A stretch of 64,000 bases of DNA from Clostridium jeddahitimonense. Lineage in GTDB: Bacteria; Bacillota; Clostridia; Clostridiales; Clostridiaceae. The notes beneath the pieces are model-generated. The model was not told the DNA's origin. It made no database searches and saw nothing but the letters and a program-made list of their open reading frames with translations. Location: contig LM994670.1 of NCBI GenBank assembly GCA_000753455.2, forward strand, positions 979,005-1,043,004, in the 5' to 3' direction. Below, piece by piece: positions 36,300-45,258 of the stretch; position 1 is the first letter of the stretch, and the number at the start of each line of letters is the position of its first letter. A program made the translations under genes and the position numbers.

Positions 36300-37484
36300 A
36301 TGAATAACTTTATAAAACAAGCAGAAGAAATAAAAGATGAATTAATAAATTACAGAAGAACAATACATAATAATCCGGAGGTTGGAGCTGTATTACCAGA
36401 AACTAAAGCTTATATAATGAATAAGTTAAAAGAATTTGGATATGATCCTACAGAGATTTGTGAAAGTGGTATAGTAGCCACTATTAAAGGTAATAAGCCG
36501 GGAAAAACATTTTTATTAAGAGCTGATATGGATGCGTTACCAATGGCTGAAGCCACTGAATGTGATTTTAAGTCAAGTAATGGATGTATGCATTCTTGTG
36601 GACATGACATGCATAGTGCGATGCTTTTAGGTGCAGCTAAATTGCTTAAACAAAATCAAGATAAAATTGAGGGTACTGTCAAATTGGTATTTCAGCCAGA
36701 TGAAGAAGGATTTACTGGCGCTAAAAAGATGATTAGAGCAGGAGTGCTTGAAAATCCTAAAGTGGATGCAGCTATGGCTATGCATGTTCATTCAGGAACA
36801 CCTTCAAATATTGTATTATATGGTTTAGGAACGAGTATAGCTGGGTGTAATAGATTTAGAATAGTTGTAAAAGGAAATGGATGTCATGGGGCTATGCCAG
36901 AAACAGGAGTTGACCCTATTAATATAGCAGCTCATATATATATATCTTTACAAGAAATAATAAGTAGAGAAATATCTGCAACTAAACCAGCCGTATTGAC
37001 AATTGGTAAATTTTCAGGAGGAGATGCACCAAACATAATTCCAGGAGAAGTTATTATGGAAGGAACAATAAGAAGCTTAGATAAAGAGTTAGGTGAATTC
37101 ATATTTAACAGGATGAATGAAATAGTAACAGCTACAGCAAAAATGTTTAGAGGAGATGCTGAATTAATAGAATTATCTTCAGTACCACCATTAACTAATA
37201 ATGAAGATTTAGCTAATGAACTTGGAGCTTATGTAAAAGAGTTAATAGGTGAAAAAGCTGTTGTTGCATTCCAAGGAGGAGGTATGGGATCAGAAGATTT
37301 TGCATCGTATTCGTATGAAGTACCTAGCGTTTACTTTATGTTAGGTGCAGGTACAAAACAAGAGAATCCATTATATGGAGAACCAATGCATAATGAGAAG
37401 GTTGTATTTAATGAGGATATATTAGTTACAGGGGCAGCTATGCATACATATTGTGCAATTAAGTGGTTACAAAATAATAAATAA
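36300..37484 (+). CDS. M20D family amidohydrolase (N-acyl-amino-acid or peptide hydrolase)
   Basis: This is a 394-residue cytoplasmic metallopeptidase. The metal site is formed by Cys100 and His102 in SCGHDMH, Glu135-Glu136 in QPDEEG, His162/His164 in MHVHSG and a C-terminal His in EPMHNE. The Cys-Gly-His ligand set is characteristic of the M20D group (HipO, AbgB, IAA-conjugate hydrolases). The in-frame ATG at 36288 overlaps the RBS (GAGGTG, 36290-36295), so the ATG at 36300 is taken. A regulator gene follows after 22 bp and probably belongs to the same transcript. The substrate is likely an N-acylated amino acid. Confidence 0.92.
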   Translation: MNNFIKQAEEIKDELINYRRTIHNNPEVGAVLPETKAYIMNKLKEFGYDPTEICESGIVATIKGNKPGKTFLLRADMDALPMAEATECDFKSSNGCMHSCGHDMHSAMLLGAAKLLKQNQDKIEGTVKLVFQPDEEGFTGAKKMIRAGVLENPKVDAAMAMHVHSGTPSNIVLYGLGTSIAGCNRFRIVVKGNGCHGAMPETGVDPINIAAHIYISLQEIISREISATKPAVLTIGKFSGGDAPNIIPGEVIMEGTIRSLDKELGEFIFNRMNEIVTATAKMFRGDAELIELSSVPPLTNNEDLANELGAYVKELIGEKAVVAFQGGGMGSEDFASYSYEVPSVYFMLGAGTKQENPLYGEPMHNEKVVFNEDILVTGAAMHTYCAIKWLQNNK

Positions 37485-37506
37485 ATGTAGATGAGAGGAG
37501 AGCAAG

Positions 37507-38154
37507 ATGAGATTATTAGAAATACTATTTTATTTATTAAAAAGTAATTCTAAAACTACAGTTAAACAATTAGCATATATATTTAATGTGTCACCCAAAA
37601 CTATACAAAGAGACTTAGATAAACTATCTGTTTTAGGTATTCCTATAATCTCATATAGGGGAGTTAATGGTGGAATAGAATTAGATAAAAACTATATAAT
37701 AGCCAAATATGTTTTAACAGAAAGCGATTATAAAGATTTAATACTATCATTATATATATCTGAACATATAATAGAAAGTTTGAAAAAATCAGATCTTATT
37801 AATAAATTTAAGCTTGTTAATCATAATAGGTGTACAGAGATATTAGATAGTCTAGAGAAAAGACTTATAGTAGATTTAGATGATCAAAGGACAATTATTA
37901 ATAATGATATTTGTAAAATTATTAATAATTCCTTAGATAATAAAACTTATGTTAAGTTGGAGAGTGAAGGAAAAGTAATAGAGTTATTTCCAATTTCCTA
38001 TGTATTAAAAAAGGAAGGGTTATATTTATATTGCTATGATGGAGAATATAAATTAATTTTAATAGATAACATATCTAATGTAACAAATTGTGAAAAAGTT
38101 TATGAAGGAAAAATAATTCCATACAAGGATAATAAGGATAAAAAGATTATCTAA
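37507..38154 (+). CDS. HTH_11 transcriptional regulator, WYL-like but short
   Basis: This 215-residue DNA-binding protein has an N-terminal HTH_11/DeoR-like helix-turn-helix (about 15-55, VKQLAYIFNVSPKTIQRDLDKL) and the following GIPIISYRGVNGGIEL wing seen in YafY/WYL regulators. The C-terminal part contains EGKVIELFPISYVLKKEGLYLYCYDGE, matching the core of a WYL domain, but lacks the usual tail (family members are near 300 residues). AGAGGAGAG precedes the ATG. Its position just behind the M20 amidohydrolase suggests that it regulates that gene or an acyl-amino-acid pathway. Confidence 0.82.
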   Translation: MRLLEILFYLLKSNSKTTVKQLAYIFNVSPKTIQRDLDKLSVLGIPIISYRGVNGGIELDKNYIIAKYVLTESDYKDLILSLYISEHIIESLKKSDLINKFKLVNHNRCTEILDSLEKRLIVDLDDQRTIINNDICKIINNSLDNKTYVKLESEGKVIELFPISYVLKKEGLYLYCYDGEYKLILIDNISNVTNCEKVYEGKIIPYKDNKDKKII

Positions 38155-38161
38155 TTATAAT

Positions 38162-38246
38162 AAAACTATAAAAGCTAGGTTGATTATGAACTTCCCTATC
38201 AAGTAGACAGTGAGCAATTAATTACAAGTCTAGCTTTTATAGTTTT
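38162..38246 (+). terminator. Terminator with a 51-nt loop
   Basis: AAAACTATAAAAGCTAG (38162-38178) and CTAGCTTTTATAGTTTT (38230-38246) are perfect 17-bp arms followed by T. The loop is far longer than normal, as if a short sequence had been inserted into the loop of an ordinary terminator. Confidence 0.7.
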
Positions 38247-38292
38247 TATAGAAGAGTTTTTAAACTATGTATTATTAAATGAAGTTAACAGC

Positions 38293-38487
38293 TTAATATT
38301 TAAAACCATAAGTAGATGTTTTTGTAGCAGATAAGGCTTCATTTACATTAGATAATGTATTTTGTAAAAGTTGTTTATTGTCATTATCTTCTACTATATC
38401 AATAGCTTCATAAAGTAATGATTGAGCATAAATAACATCATTAAGGGCAGCTTTTAATTCTTCCTTAGCACTAGGTTTATGTCCCAT
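38293..38487 (-). CDS. Small helical protein, 64 residues (pair member 2)
   Basis: I do not recognise the family. The protein MGHKPSAKEELKAALNDVIY and following is predicted to be a two-helix hairpin: helix 1 about 6-32, helix 2 about 36-55. It lies 12 bp downstream of a similar-sized gene on the same strand and has its own TAAGGAGGA RBS. The two share the pattern basic start, K-E-A-helix, then a second amphipathic helix ending in an aromatic residue. They may be diverged duplicates and form a complex. Confidence 0.75.
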   Translation of the reverse strand: MGHKPSAKEELKAALNDVIYAQSLLYEAIDIVEDNDNKQLLQNTLSNVNEALSATKTSTYGFKY

Positions 38488-38499
38488 AATAAATCCTCC

Positions 38500-38688
38500 T
38501 TAATCTTTAAAATGAAGAAGTGTATATTGAGCTGAATCTAAAGCACTTCCTACAGCTTTTAATGCTGCATGTATTTCAATCCTATTATGAGTTCCTTCAG
38601 CGTGTATATAAGCAGAATTTAAGTGAGTTTCACAACAACATAGCTCATCTATGGCTTCTTTTAAGTTATCTTTAGCGTTATAAGGCAT
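38500..38688 (-). CDS. Small helical protein, 62 residues, Cys-Cys-Cys-containing (pair member 1)
   Basis: The product MPYNAKDNLKEAIDELCCCE and following is a small helical hairpin with three adjacent cysteines (17-19) in helix 1 and several histidines (HLN, YIHAEGTHN, EIHA). These could bind metal or form disulfides; this is inference. An AAAGGTGGTG RBS precedes it on the minus strand. It is first of a two-gene unit. Proteins of this sort occur in clostridial spore coats, but the sequence alone does not prove it. Confidence 0.75.
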   Translation of the reverse strand: MPYNAKDNLKEAIDELCCCETHLNSAYIHAEGTHNRIEIHAALKAVGSALDSAQYTLLHFKD

Positions 38689-38879
38689 ATTTCACACCAC
38701 CTTTTAAAAGATTATAAATATATCTTATGTAAAAATAAGAAAAAGATTTTAGTGAAAAGTTTTTAATAAAGGTAGTGTAAGGAAACTATGTAAGTATTAA
38801 ATATCTCTTAGAAATAAATTTATATTTTTATGTAAAAAAATATAAAAAATAAATATTACATTTAAATAAAAATTTATGA

Positions 38880-38885
38880 TATACT
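38880..38885 (+). promoter_or_regulatory. Probable -10 of recA
   Basis: TATACT at 38880-38885 places the transcript start near 38892, upstream of the leader hairpin. The -35 is poor (TTACAT). No GAACNNNNGTTC-type LexA box is visible between 38689 and 38973. Confidence 0.4.
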
Positions 38886-38896
38886 TTTTATAAGTC

Positions 38897-38950
38897 AATG
38901 CGTTGTACCTACGGTTATACTACTTGCCGTAAAGTACAACGCATTTTTAT
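38897..38950 (+). promoter_or_regulatory. Terminator-like hairpin in the recA leader
   Basis: AATGCGTTGTAC (38897-38908) and GTACAACGCATT (38934-38945) are perfect complements. An inner stem TACGG/CCGTA lies at 38910-38914 and 38926-38930, and TTTTATTTT follows. It ends about 24 bases before the recA ATG, so it is either the end of something upstream or, more interestingly, an attenuator of recA. Confidence 0.65.
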
Positions 38951-38973
38951 TTTAAGAGATGGAGATGGTATAA

Positions 38974-40002
38974 ATGAATATTGATGATAATAAGTTAAAG
39001 GCTTTAGATAATGTAATGAGTCAAATAGAAAAACAGTTCGGAAAAGGAGCTGTTATTAAGCTTGGAAGTGAATCTACTATGGAGGTTGAGGCAATTTCAA
39101 CAGGTTCATTATCTTTAGATATTGCTTTAGGAATAGGAGGAGTTCCAAAGGGGAGAATAATAGAAATTTATGGGCCAGAGTCTTCGGGAAAAACTACTAT
39201 TGCACTAAGTATAGCAGCACAAGCTCAAAAAAATGGAGGTGCAGCTGCAGTTGTTGATGCTGAGCATGCATTAGATCCTTCATATGCTAAAAAACTAGGC
39301 GTTGATACTGATGAGCTTATAGTGAGTCAACCAGATAGAGGAGAAGAGGCATTAGAGATAGCAGAAGCACTTGTAAGAAGTAATGCAATAGATGTAATAA
39401 TAATTGACTCTGTAGCAGCACTTGTACCTAGAGCAGAAATAGAAGGCGAAATGGGAGCTTCTCATGTAGGATTACAAGCAAGACTTATGTCACAGGCTTT
39501 AAGAAAGTTAACTGCAGCAATTAATAAGTCAAAGTGCACAGTGATATTTATAAACCAGTTAAGAGAGAAAATTGGTGTTATGTTTGGTAATCCAGAAACG
39601 ACAGCAGGTGGAAGAGCACTTAAGTTTTATGCATCTGTAAGGTTAGATATTAGAAGGATTGAGAGTATAAAAAATGGTGATGAGTTCTTAGGAAATAAAG
39701 TTAGAGTAAAAGTTATAAAAAATAAAGTTGCAGCACCTTTTAAACAAGCTGAATTTGATATAATGTTCAATGAAGGAATTTCAAAAGAAGGAAATCTAGT
39801 AGATGTTGCTGTTAATAATGGAATAATTCAAAAAAGCGGTGCATGGTTCTCTTATAATGATATAAGGCTAGGACAAGGAAGAGAAAATGCAAAGAAGTTC
39901 TTAAAAGAGAATTCTGCTCTGTCATTAGAAATAGAAAACTTAATAAGAGAGAAGAATAATATGCCACTAATAAGTGTAAGTTCTGCTGAAAGTAAAAAAT
40001 AA
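38974..40002 (+). CDS. recA: RecA recombinase
   Basis: This 342-residue protein catalyses homologous strand exchange and activates LexA self-cleavage. Walker [10 protein letters not shown] (67-75), [45 protein letters not shown] and [19 protein letters not shown] (L2 loop) are all canonical. AGATGGAGATGG precedes the ATG. The acidic tail is short. The gene is intact and monocistronic, followed by hairpins. Confidence 0.98.
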   Translation: MNIDDNKLKALDNVMSQIEKQFGKGAVIKLGSESTMEVEAISTGSLSLDIALGIGGVPKGRIIEIYGPESSGKTTIALSIAAQAQKNGGAAAVVDAEHALDPSYAKKLGVDTDELIVSQPDRGEEALEIAEALVRSNAIDVIIIDSVAALVPRAEIEGEMGASHVGLQARLMSQALRKLTAAINKSKCTVIFINQLREKIGVMFGNPETTAGGRALKFYASVRLDIRRIESIKNGDEFLGNKVRVKVIKNKVAAPFKQAEFDIMFNEGISKEGNLVDVAVNNGIIQKSGAWFSYNDIRLGQGRENAKKFLKENSALSLEIENLIREKNNMPLISVSSAESKK

Positions 40003-40314
40003 TGCATATTATAGGATAGTAGTGATAAAAAAAGTAAAAGTTGAGGATTGATATATTACCTCAATCCGAATAAATAAAAAATTAAAAATATGAATGGAAA
40101 TATAAAAGTTACATCGTAATGTAATAAAATAGGAAATACCTTATTTACTAAATATAAGTGCACTTATAGCTAAAGTTATAGGTGCATTTGTATTTGGAGA
40201 AATATAGACTTGTGAAAAATTTAAAAAGTAAAAGTTTTACGGACTTAGTAATTCCAATTGTAAAGGGTATCAAATATAATGAAATTGTAAAAATGATATT
40301 GAGGAGTGAGAATA
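40003..40314. other. Intergenic stretch with two hairpins
   Basis: TTGAGG (about 40042) pairs with CCTCAA (about 40060). A second hairpin of the window's recurrent family, TGCACTTATA-N8-TATAGGTGCA, lies at 40159-40186. No gene is visible. Confidence 0.6.
40159..40196 (+). terminator. Terminator of the TGCACTTATA family
   Basis: TGCACTTATA and TATAGGTGCA pair with one wobble around 8 nt, then TTTGTATTT. Confidence 0.65.
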
Positions 40315-41646
40315 ATGTATAACAAATTTTTAGAATTATTAGAAAGGTATCTTTCACCAATAGCTGCTAAAGTATCAGCAAATCATGTATTGATGGCAAT
40401 AAAAGATGCTTTTATATTAAGTATGCCTTTTACAGTAGTCGGTTCATTAACTGGACTTGTTAAATCTCAAGGAGATTATTGGTTTGCTCAATGGGGAGTT
40501 TCGCTAGATGGATTTTTAGGAAAGTTACTAAGTATATTTGGAAATATAAATACAGTTGCCATGGGGTTAGTTGGAATAATTATCGTTGTGGCATCATCAT
40601 ACTATTATGCTAGTCATTTAAAGCTGAACAATGATAAAGTAAATCCTATAATAACATCATTAGTTGCACTTGTAACGTATTTTGTAACAATACCAGATAA
40701 AATTACTGTTGGAACAGAAGTAGTTTCAGCATATACTATAAACTTTTTCAACTATGAAGGAATGTTTACGGGATTAATAATAGGTTTATTAACAGCTTAC
40801 ATATATTCAAAATTAATAAAATCAAAGTTTACAATTAAATTACCTGATTCAGTACCACCAATGATTATGAACTCATTTATGGCAATAGTACCATTCTTTG
40901 TAGTGCTATTATTATTCTCAACATTAAGAGTAGTAGTAGAAACTTTAGGATTCGAATCATTACAAAGGCTTGTAGCAGACACAATTGTAGCACCGCTATC
41001 AGGGGTTGGGACAGGCTTACCAGCAGTAATTATCGTAATAATTATAATGCAATTACTTTGGTTCTTTGGAATTCATGGATTCTCAATCATGTGGGGATTA
41101 ATATCAGTATTATGGATGCCAATATTTATGGAACATATAGATATATACTTAAAAACAGGAAGCTTTGAATCAATAACTCAGGTAGCACCAAACACATTAA
41201 GTAATGTTTATGCAATGATAGGTGGATCAGGTTCAACACTAGCACTTGTTGTACTAATATTAATAGTGGCACCAAAGAGTTCAGCTGAAAGAGCAGTTGG
41301 AAAGGTTTCTTTAATACCAGGATGCTTTGGAATAAATGAGCCATTAACATTTGGATTACCAATAGTTTTAAATCCTATAATGTTTATACCTTTTGTATTT
41401 GTACCAGTAATAAATGCAATTATAGCTTATTTTGCAATTAATTCAGGACTTGTTACTCCATTAGTTGTATTAAACTCCGGAGCAGAACCAGTATTCTTAA
41501 ATGTCTTAGTTTTAGCAGCATTTAAGTGGTCACCAGTAATTTTATATGCACTATTATTCGTATTAGATATGGTATTATATGCACCATTCTTAAAGTTACA
41601 ACTTAAACAAAATAGTGCAAATCAAGAGACTGAAATGTCATTTTAA
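40315..41646 (+). CDS. PTS EIIC, lactose/cellobiose (CelB) family
   Basis: This is a 443-residue integral membrane sugar channel of the phosphotransferase system, with about ten hydrophobic segments. MAIKDAFILSMPFTVVGSL near the N-terminus, LWFFGIHGFSIMWGL in the middle and IPGCFGINEPLTFGLPIVLNP (split here for clarity) are hallmarks of the lactose-cellobiose EIIC family. The last carries the Glu-Pro substrate motif. GAGGAG at 40301-40306 serves the ATG at 40315; the in-frame GTG at 40306 overlaps it. No EIIA or EIIB gene is nearby, so it must borrow them. Followed by two alpha-mannosidases, it probably imports a mannose-containing disaccharide. Confidence 0.93.
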   Translation: MYNKFLELLERYLSPIAAKVSANHVLMAIKDAFILSMPFTVVGSLTGLVKSQGDYWFAQWGVSLDGFLGKLLSIFGNINTVAMGLVGIIIVVASSYYYASHLKLNNDKVNPIITSLVALVTYFVTIPDKITVGTEVVSAYTINFFNYEGMFTGLIIGLLTAYIYSKLIKSKFTIKLPDSVPPMIMNSFMAIVPFFVVLLLFSTLRVVVETLGFESLQRLVADTIVAPLSGVGTGLPAVIIVIIIMQLLWFFGIHGFSIMWGLISVLWMPIFMEHIDIYLKTGSFESITQVAPNTLSNVYAMIGGSGSTLALVVLILIVAPKSSAERAVGKVSLIPGCFGINEPLTFGLPIVLNPIMFIPFVFVPVINAIIAYFAINSGLVTPLVVLNSGAEPVFLNVLVLAAFKWSPVILYALLFVLDMVLYAPFLKLQLKQNSANQETEMSF

Positions 41647-41653
41647 TGTAAAG

Positions 41654-41683
41654 AGGACTAAGAGAATAAATACTCTTAGTCCT
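41654..41683 (+). terminator. Intercistronic hairpin between the PTS and GH38 genes
   Basis: AGGACTAAGAG and CTCTTAGTCCT are perfect arms. There is no T tract after it, so it may act in mRNA processing or stability rather than termination. Confidence 0.55.
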
Positions 41684-41711
41684 AAAATTATAGCAATAGA
41701 AGGTGAAGAAA

Positions 41712-44372
41712 ATGAAAAATATACACTATATTAATCATACACATTGGGACAGAGAATGGCTAAGATCATCAGATACATATAGGATAAGAGCTGTATATAT
41801 GTTTGATATGCTTATAGAAATATTAGAAAAAAACAGTGAATATAAGTACTTTACATATGATGGGCAAACTGCTGTTGTAGAGGATTATCTACAAATAAGA
41901 CCTGAGAATAGAGAAAAAATAAGTAAGTTTGTTAAAGAAGGAAGAATATTTATAGGGCCTTGGTATACTCAACCTGATTTAGCTTTAGTTAGTGGGGAGT
42001 CATTACTTAGAAATTTAATTATTGGAAGTAACATTGCAGAGAATATGGGACATTGTATGGAGTGTGGATGGATACCAGATGCATTTGGACAAATTCAATC
42101 AACTCCACAAATTTTTAAAGAGTTAGGTATGAAATCACTTTTCGTTTGGAGAGGTTTCAACTATGAGTATACAGATGACTCGGTATTTTTATGGGAAGCA
42201 CCAAATGGAGACAATATTTTAACTATACATTTTCCGCTTGGTTATGGATATTATAGATACCTACCAACAGATAAAGAGAATGCATATAAAGATATTATGG
42301 GATTTGTAGAGAGAGTTGAAAATAGATTTACAGATGGTGAAATATTATTAATGGGTGGAAGTGACCATACAAGGCCACAAGAAAGTATAGCAAAAACTAT
42401 TAGTGAGCTTGAAGATATGGTTGGAAAAGATGGTTATACGATAAAACAATCAAACCCAGAGATATTCTCAAAAGAAGTTAAGAAAAAGCTTGAAGCTTCA
42501 AATAGAAAGCTTGAAGTATTTAAAGGTGAGGCAAAATCAGCTGCACTTGGAAGAATACATGCAGGTATAACTTCAACAAGAATGGATATTAAAAATGAAA
42601 TGAAAAAATATGAGGTAATATTACCACTTGTAGTAGAACCAATGTCAATAATTAGTAGTACAATTGGCGGGAAATATGACCAATCAATAGCTAATTATTA
42701 TTGGAAGACGATTTTTAAGAATCAGTTCCATGATTCAATATACTCATCTTCACCAGATTCTATAAATGAAACAGTTAAAAATAGGTTACTAAATTTAAGA
42801 CATGGACTTAATGAACTTATGTGGTTAAATTTAAGAAGTTTAAAGGATAAGCTTGATTTTACAGCATTTAAAGAAAATGAAGAGGCTGTTGTATTATTTA
42901 ATACACTTCCTTATAAGAGAGAAGATTTAGTATTATTAAATTTTATATGTAAGGATAAAGAATTTACATTAAAAGATGAAAATGATAATATAATTCCATT
43001 TGTTAAGGTAGAGCATATGGAAAAAATTAATACAGAAATTGAGCATTATAATGGAACTGACAATTATCATGATGCTGGTGAAATTCTTGAGGGTACAAAG
43101 TTTAATGTACAGGTAAAAATTAAGGGAGATATATTACCTAAAATGGGATATAAGGTAATTAAAGTTTGCTATGGAGAAAAGTTTGAGGAAGAAGTTTGTG
43201 GAACTGTTAAATTAATTGACGAAAGAACTTTTGAAAATAAGTTCATAAAAGTAAAAATTAATGATAACGGAACATTAAATGTTTTAAATAAAGAAAATAA
43301 CGTTAGCTACGAAAATGTTCATTACTTTGAAGAAAAAGGTGATGATGGAGATGAATATAATTTCTCACCACCAGTAGTTGATAAGGTAATTACAACAAAA
43401 GAATTAACCCCATCTATTGAATTAATAGAAAATACAAGTTATGAGGTTAAGTTTAAGATTACATTTAATATTGAAACACCTTTAGAATGTATAGAACATA
43501 AAAGAACAGAGGAAATGGTTAACTCTACAATAAGTACTGAGGTTTCTTTAAAGGATAATTCAAAAAGAGTTGATTTTAGAACAACAATAGATAATAAGGC
43601 AAAGGATCATATTGTTAAGGCAATATTTGAGGATGTTGAGTGTAGTAAAGAAAGTCTTGCACAAGATCATTTTGGAACTATAGTTAGAAATAATGAAATC
43701 TTAGAGCAAGTTGGTCTTAAGAATGGGGCAACAGAGGAAGAACTTCCGATTTATCCAATGCAAAGATTTGTTAAGCTTAATAACACAAAAAATACATTTG
43801 CTGTACTTAGCAAGGGACCTTGTGAATATATGATTTACAACAATAAGGAGATCGCACTAACATTATTTAGAAGTGTTGGTAAGCTTGGAAAAGCTGATCT
43901 TTTAATAAGACCAGGAAGAAGTTCAGGATATAGATTAGATGCTCCATCATCTCAACTTTTAAAGGAATTAACTTTTGAGTATTCATTATTTATAGGAGAA
44001 AGTGAAAATATTGGGCAGCTATTCAGAGAAGCTAATATGCTTAATGTTCCTGTACCATCAAGACAGTTAAATATATTTAAAAGAGAAAAACATGAGGATA
44101 GGCCTTGGGAAAATTCAATATTAGAATTACCTGAAAATGTGGAATTGACTGCATTTAAGAGAGCTGAAAACAAAGATGGATATGTTCTAAGGATTTTAAA
44201 CCCTGGCAAAGAAGAGCTTCACAATGTTAATATTAAAGTTAACTTTGGAGAAGGAAAAGCATATTTAAGCTCATTAAGGGAAAAAGCAGGAGATATTTTA
44301 GCTATGGATAATGGAATTATTACTATTCCATATATTAATAAAGAAAGTTTTGTAACTATAATAATAAAATAA
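41712..44372 (+). CDS. Alpha-mannosidase, glycoside hydrolase family 38
   Basis: This is an 886-residue zinc-dependent exo-alpha-mannosidase. HTHWDREW (residues 9-16) supplies zinc ligands His11 and Asp13. Asp123 in WIPDAFGQ is the nucleophile, and GRIHAGITSTRMDIK and FHDSIYSSSPDS are further family blocks. There is no signal peptide, so it works in the cytoplasm on imported glycans. ATG 41712 is chosen because AGAAGGTG (41698-41705) fits it, while the in-frame GTG at 41703 lies within the RBS. It is part of the PTS-GH38-RpiR-GH125 locus for mannoside breakdown, as in streptococcal N-glycan use. Confidence 0.95.
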   Translation: MKNIHYINHTHWDREWLRSSDTYRIRAVYMFDMLIEILEKNSEYKYFTYDGQTAVVEDYLQIRPENREKISKFVKEGRIFIGPWYTQPDLALVSGESLLRNLIIGSNIAENMGHCMECGWIPDAFGQIQSTPQIFKELGMKSLFVWRGFNYEYTDDSVFLWEAPNGDNILTIHFPLGYGYYRYLPTDKENAYKDIMGFVERVENRFTDGEILLMGGSDHTRPQESIAKTISELEDMVGKDGYTIKQSNPEIFSKEVKKKLEASNRKLEVFKGEAKSAALGRIHAGITSTRMDIKNEMKKYEVILPLVVEPMSIISSTIGGKYDQSIANYYWKTIFKNQFHDSIYSSSPDSINETVKNRLLNLRHGLNELMWLNLRSLKDKLDFTAFKENEEAVVLFNTLPYKREDLVLLNFICKDKEFTLKDENDNIIPFVKVEHMEKINTEIEHYNGTDNYHDAGEILEGTKFNVQVKIKGDILPKMGYKVIKVCYGEKFEEEVCGTVKLIDERTFENKFIKVKINDNGTLNVLNKENNVSYENVHYFEEKGDDGDEYNFSPPVVDKVITTKELTPSIELIENTSYEVKFKITFNIETPLECIEHKRTEEMVNSTISTEVSLKDNSKRVDFRTTIDNKAKDHIVKAIFEDVECSKESLAQDHFGTIVRNNEILEQVGLKNGATEEELPIYPMQRFVKLNNTKNTFAVLSKGPCEYMIYNNKEIALTLFRSVGKLGKADLLIRPGRSSGYRLDAPSSQLLKELTFEYSLFIGESENIGQLFREANMLNVPVPSRQLNIFKREKHEDRPWENSILELPENVELTAFKRAENKDGYVLRILNPGKEELHNVNIKVNFGEGKAYLSSLREKAGDILAMDNGIITIPYINKESFVTIIIK

Positions 44373-44489
44373 GTTGGGATTATTATTTATAAATGTTAAA
44401 GTTAAGTATTTTTCTTATATTAAATTTTGTATAATGTTAGTATCGTATATTGTCGAAAGCTTTGATTTATAGGGAGTAGTGATTAATTT

Positions 44490-45257
44490 ATGAGCTTATT
44501 AAAGATGTATCAAGAAAATGAGGAATACTTAACTAAAACTGAAAAACTATGCTTTGAAAATTTACTAAAAAATATTGATATAAAAACAGATATAACAATA
44601 CAAAAAATTGCGGATGAAACAAGCGTATCAACAACAACGATATTCCGTATGATTAAGAATTTGGGATATGAATCCTTTAGAGATTTTAGATATGATTTAC
44701 TATACTTAAAGCGAGAAAAGTTTCCTAATAGATATGATGATAAAAAGGATGCTTTAAGTACTATTTCTGAAAGCCTTGCAGAAACAGAGAAACTTTTAAG
44801 GGAGAGTAATATAGATCCAATAGTTGATAAGATAATTAATGCCAAAAGAGTTATGGTTTGCGGAAGTGGAATGAATAATTATATTGGTGGAATTTTAGAG
44901 GTGAAATTGAATTTATGCAATATTGATACTAAATATAGGGAAGATAGTTGGCTTATGTATTTAGAATCATCCAATCTAACTAAGGATGATGTAGTAATTA
45001 TCTTATCAAAGACAGGAGAGACAAAATCCTTAATTGATATCGTGAAAAATATAAAATTAAATGGAGTAAGTGTAATTTATATAGGAGAGGTTGGATATTC
45101 AACAATAGGTGATTTAGCTGACTATAAGCTTTCAGTTGCAAAGGTTGAAGAAGAAGGAATTGATATGGATTCTAGACTCCAAGAACATTTTGCAGTAAAT
45201 CTGCTAACTAAAAAGATTACTGATAAAATACAGGCTGGAAAACAGGAGAGTGTGTGA
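44490..45257 (+). CDS. RpiR/MurR family sugar-sensing regulator
   Basis: This 255-residue regulator has an N-terminal RpiR helix-turn-helix (about 1-77, with [23 protein letters not shown]) and a C-terminal SIS domain (about 105-245, with [14 protein letters not shown] and [16 protein letters not shown]) that binds phosphosugars. It lies inside the mannoside locus between the two mannosidase genes and overlaps GH125, so it probably responds to mannose-6-phosphate or a phosphorylated disaccharide. AGGGAGTAGTG precedes the ATG at 13-18 bases. Confidence 0.92.
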   Translation: MSLLKMYQENEEYLTKTEKLCFENLLKNIDIKTDITIQKIADETSVSTTTIFRMIKNLGYESFRDFRYDLLYLKREKFPNRYDDKKDALSTISESLAETEKLLRESNIDPIVDKIINAKRVMVCGSGMNNYIGGILEVKLNLCNIDTKYREDSWLMYLESSNLTKDDVVIILSKTGETKSLIDIVKNIKLNGVSVIYIGEVGYSTIGDLADYKLSVAKVEEEGIDMDSRLQEHFAVNLLTKKITDKIQAGKQESV

Positions 45258-45258
45258 A

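Noticed and set aside
38689..38973. LexA/SOS box before recA
   Set aside because: Searched for GAACNNNNGTTC-type and relaxed forms; none found.
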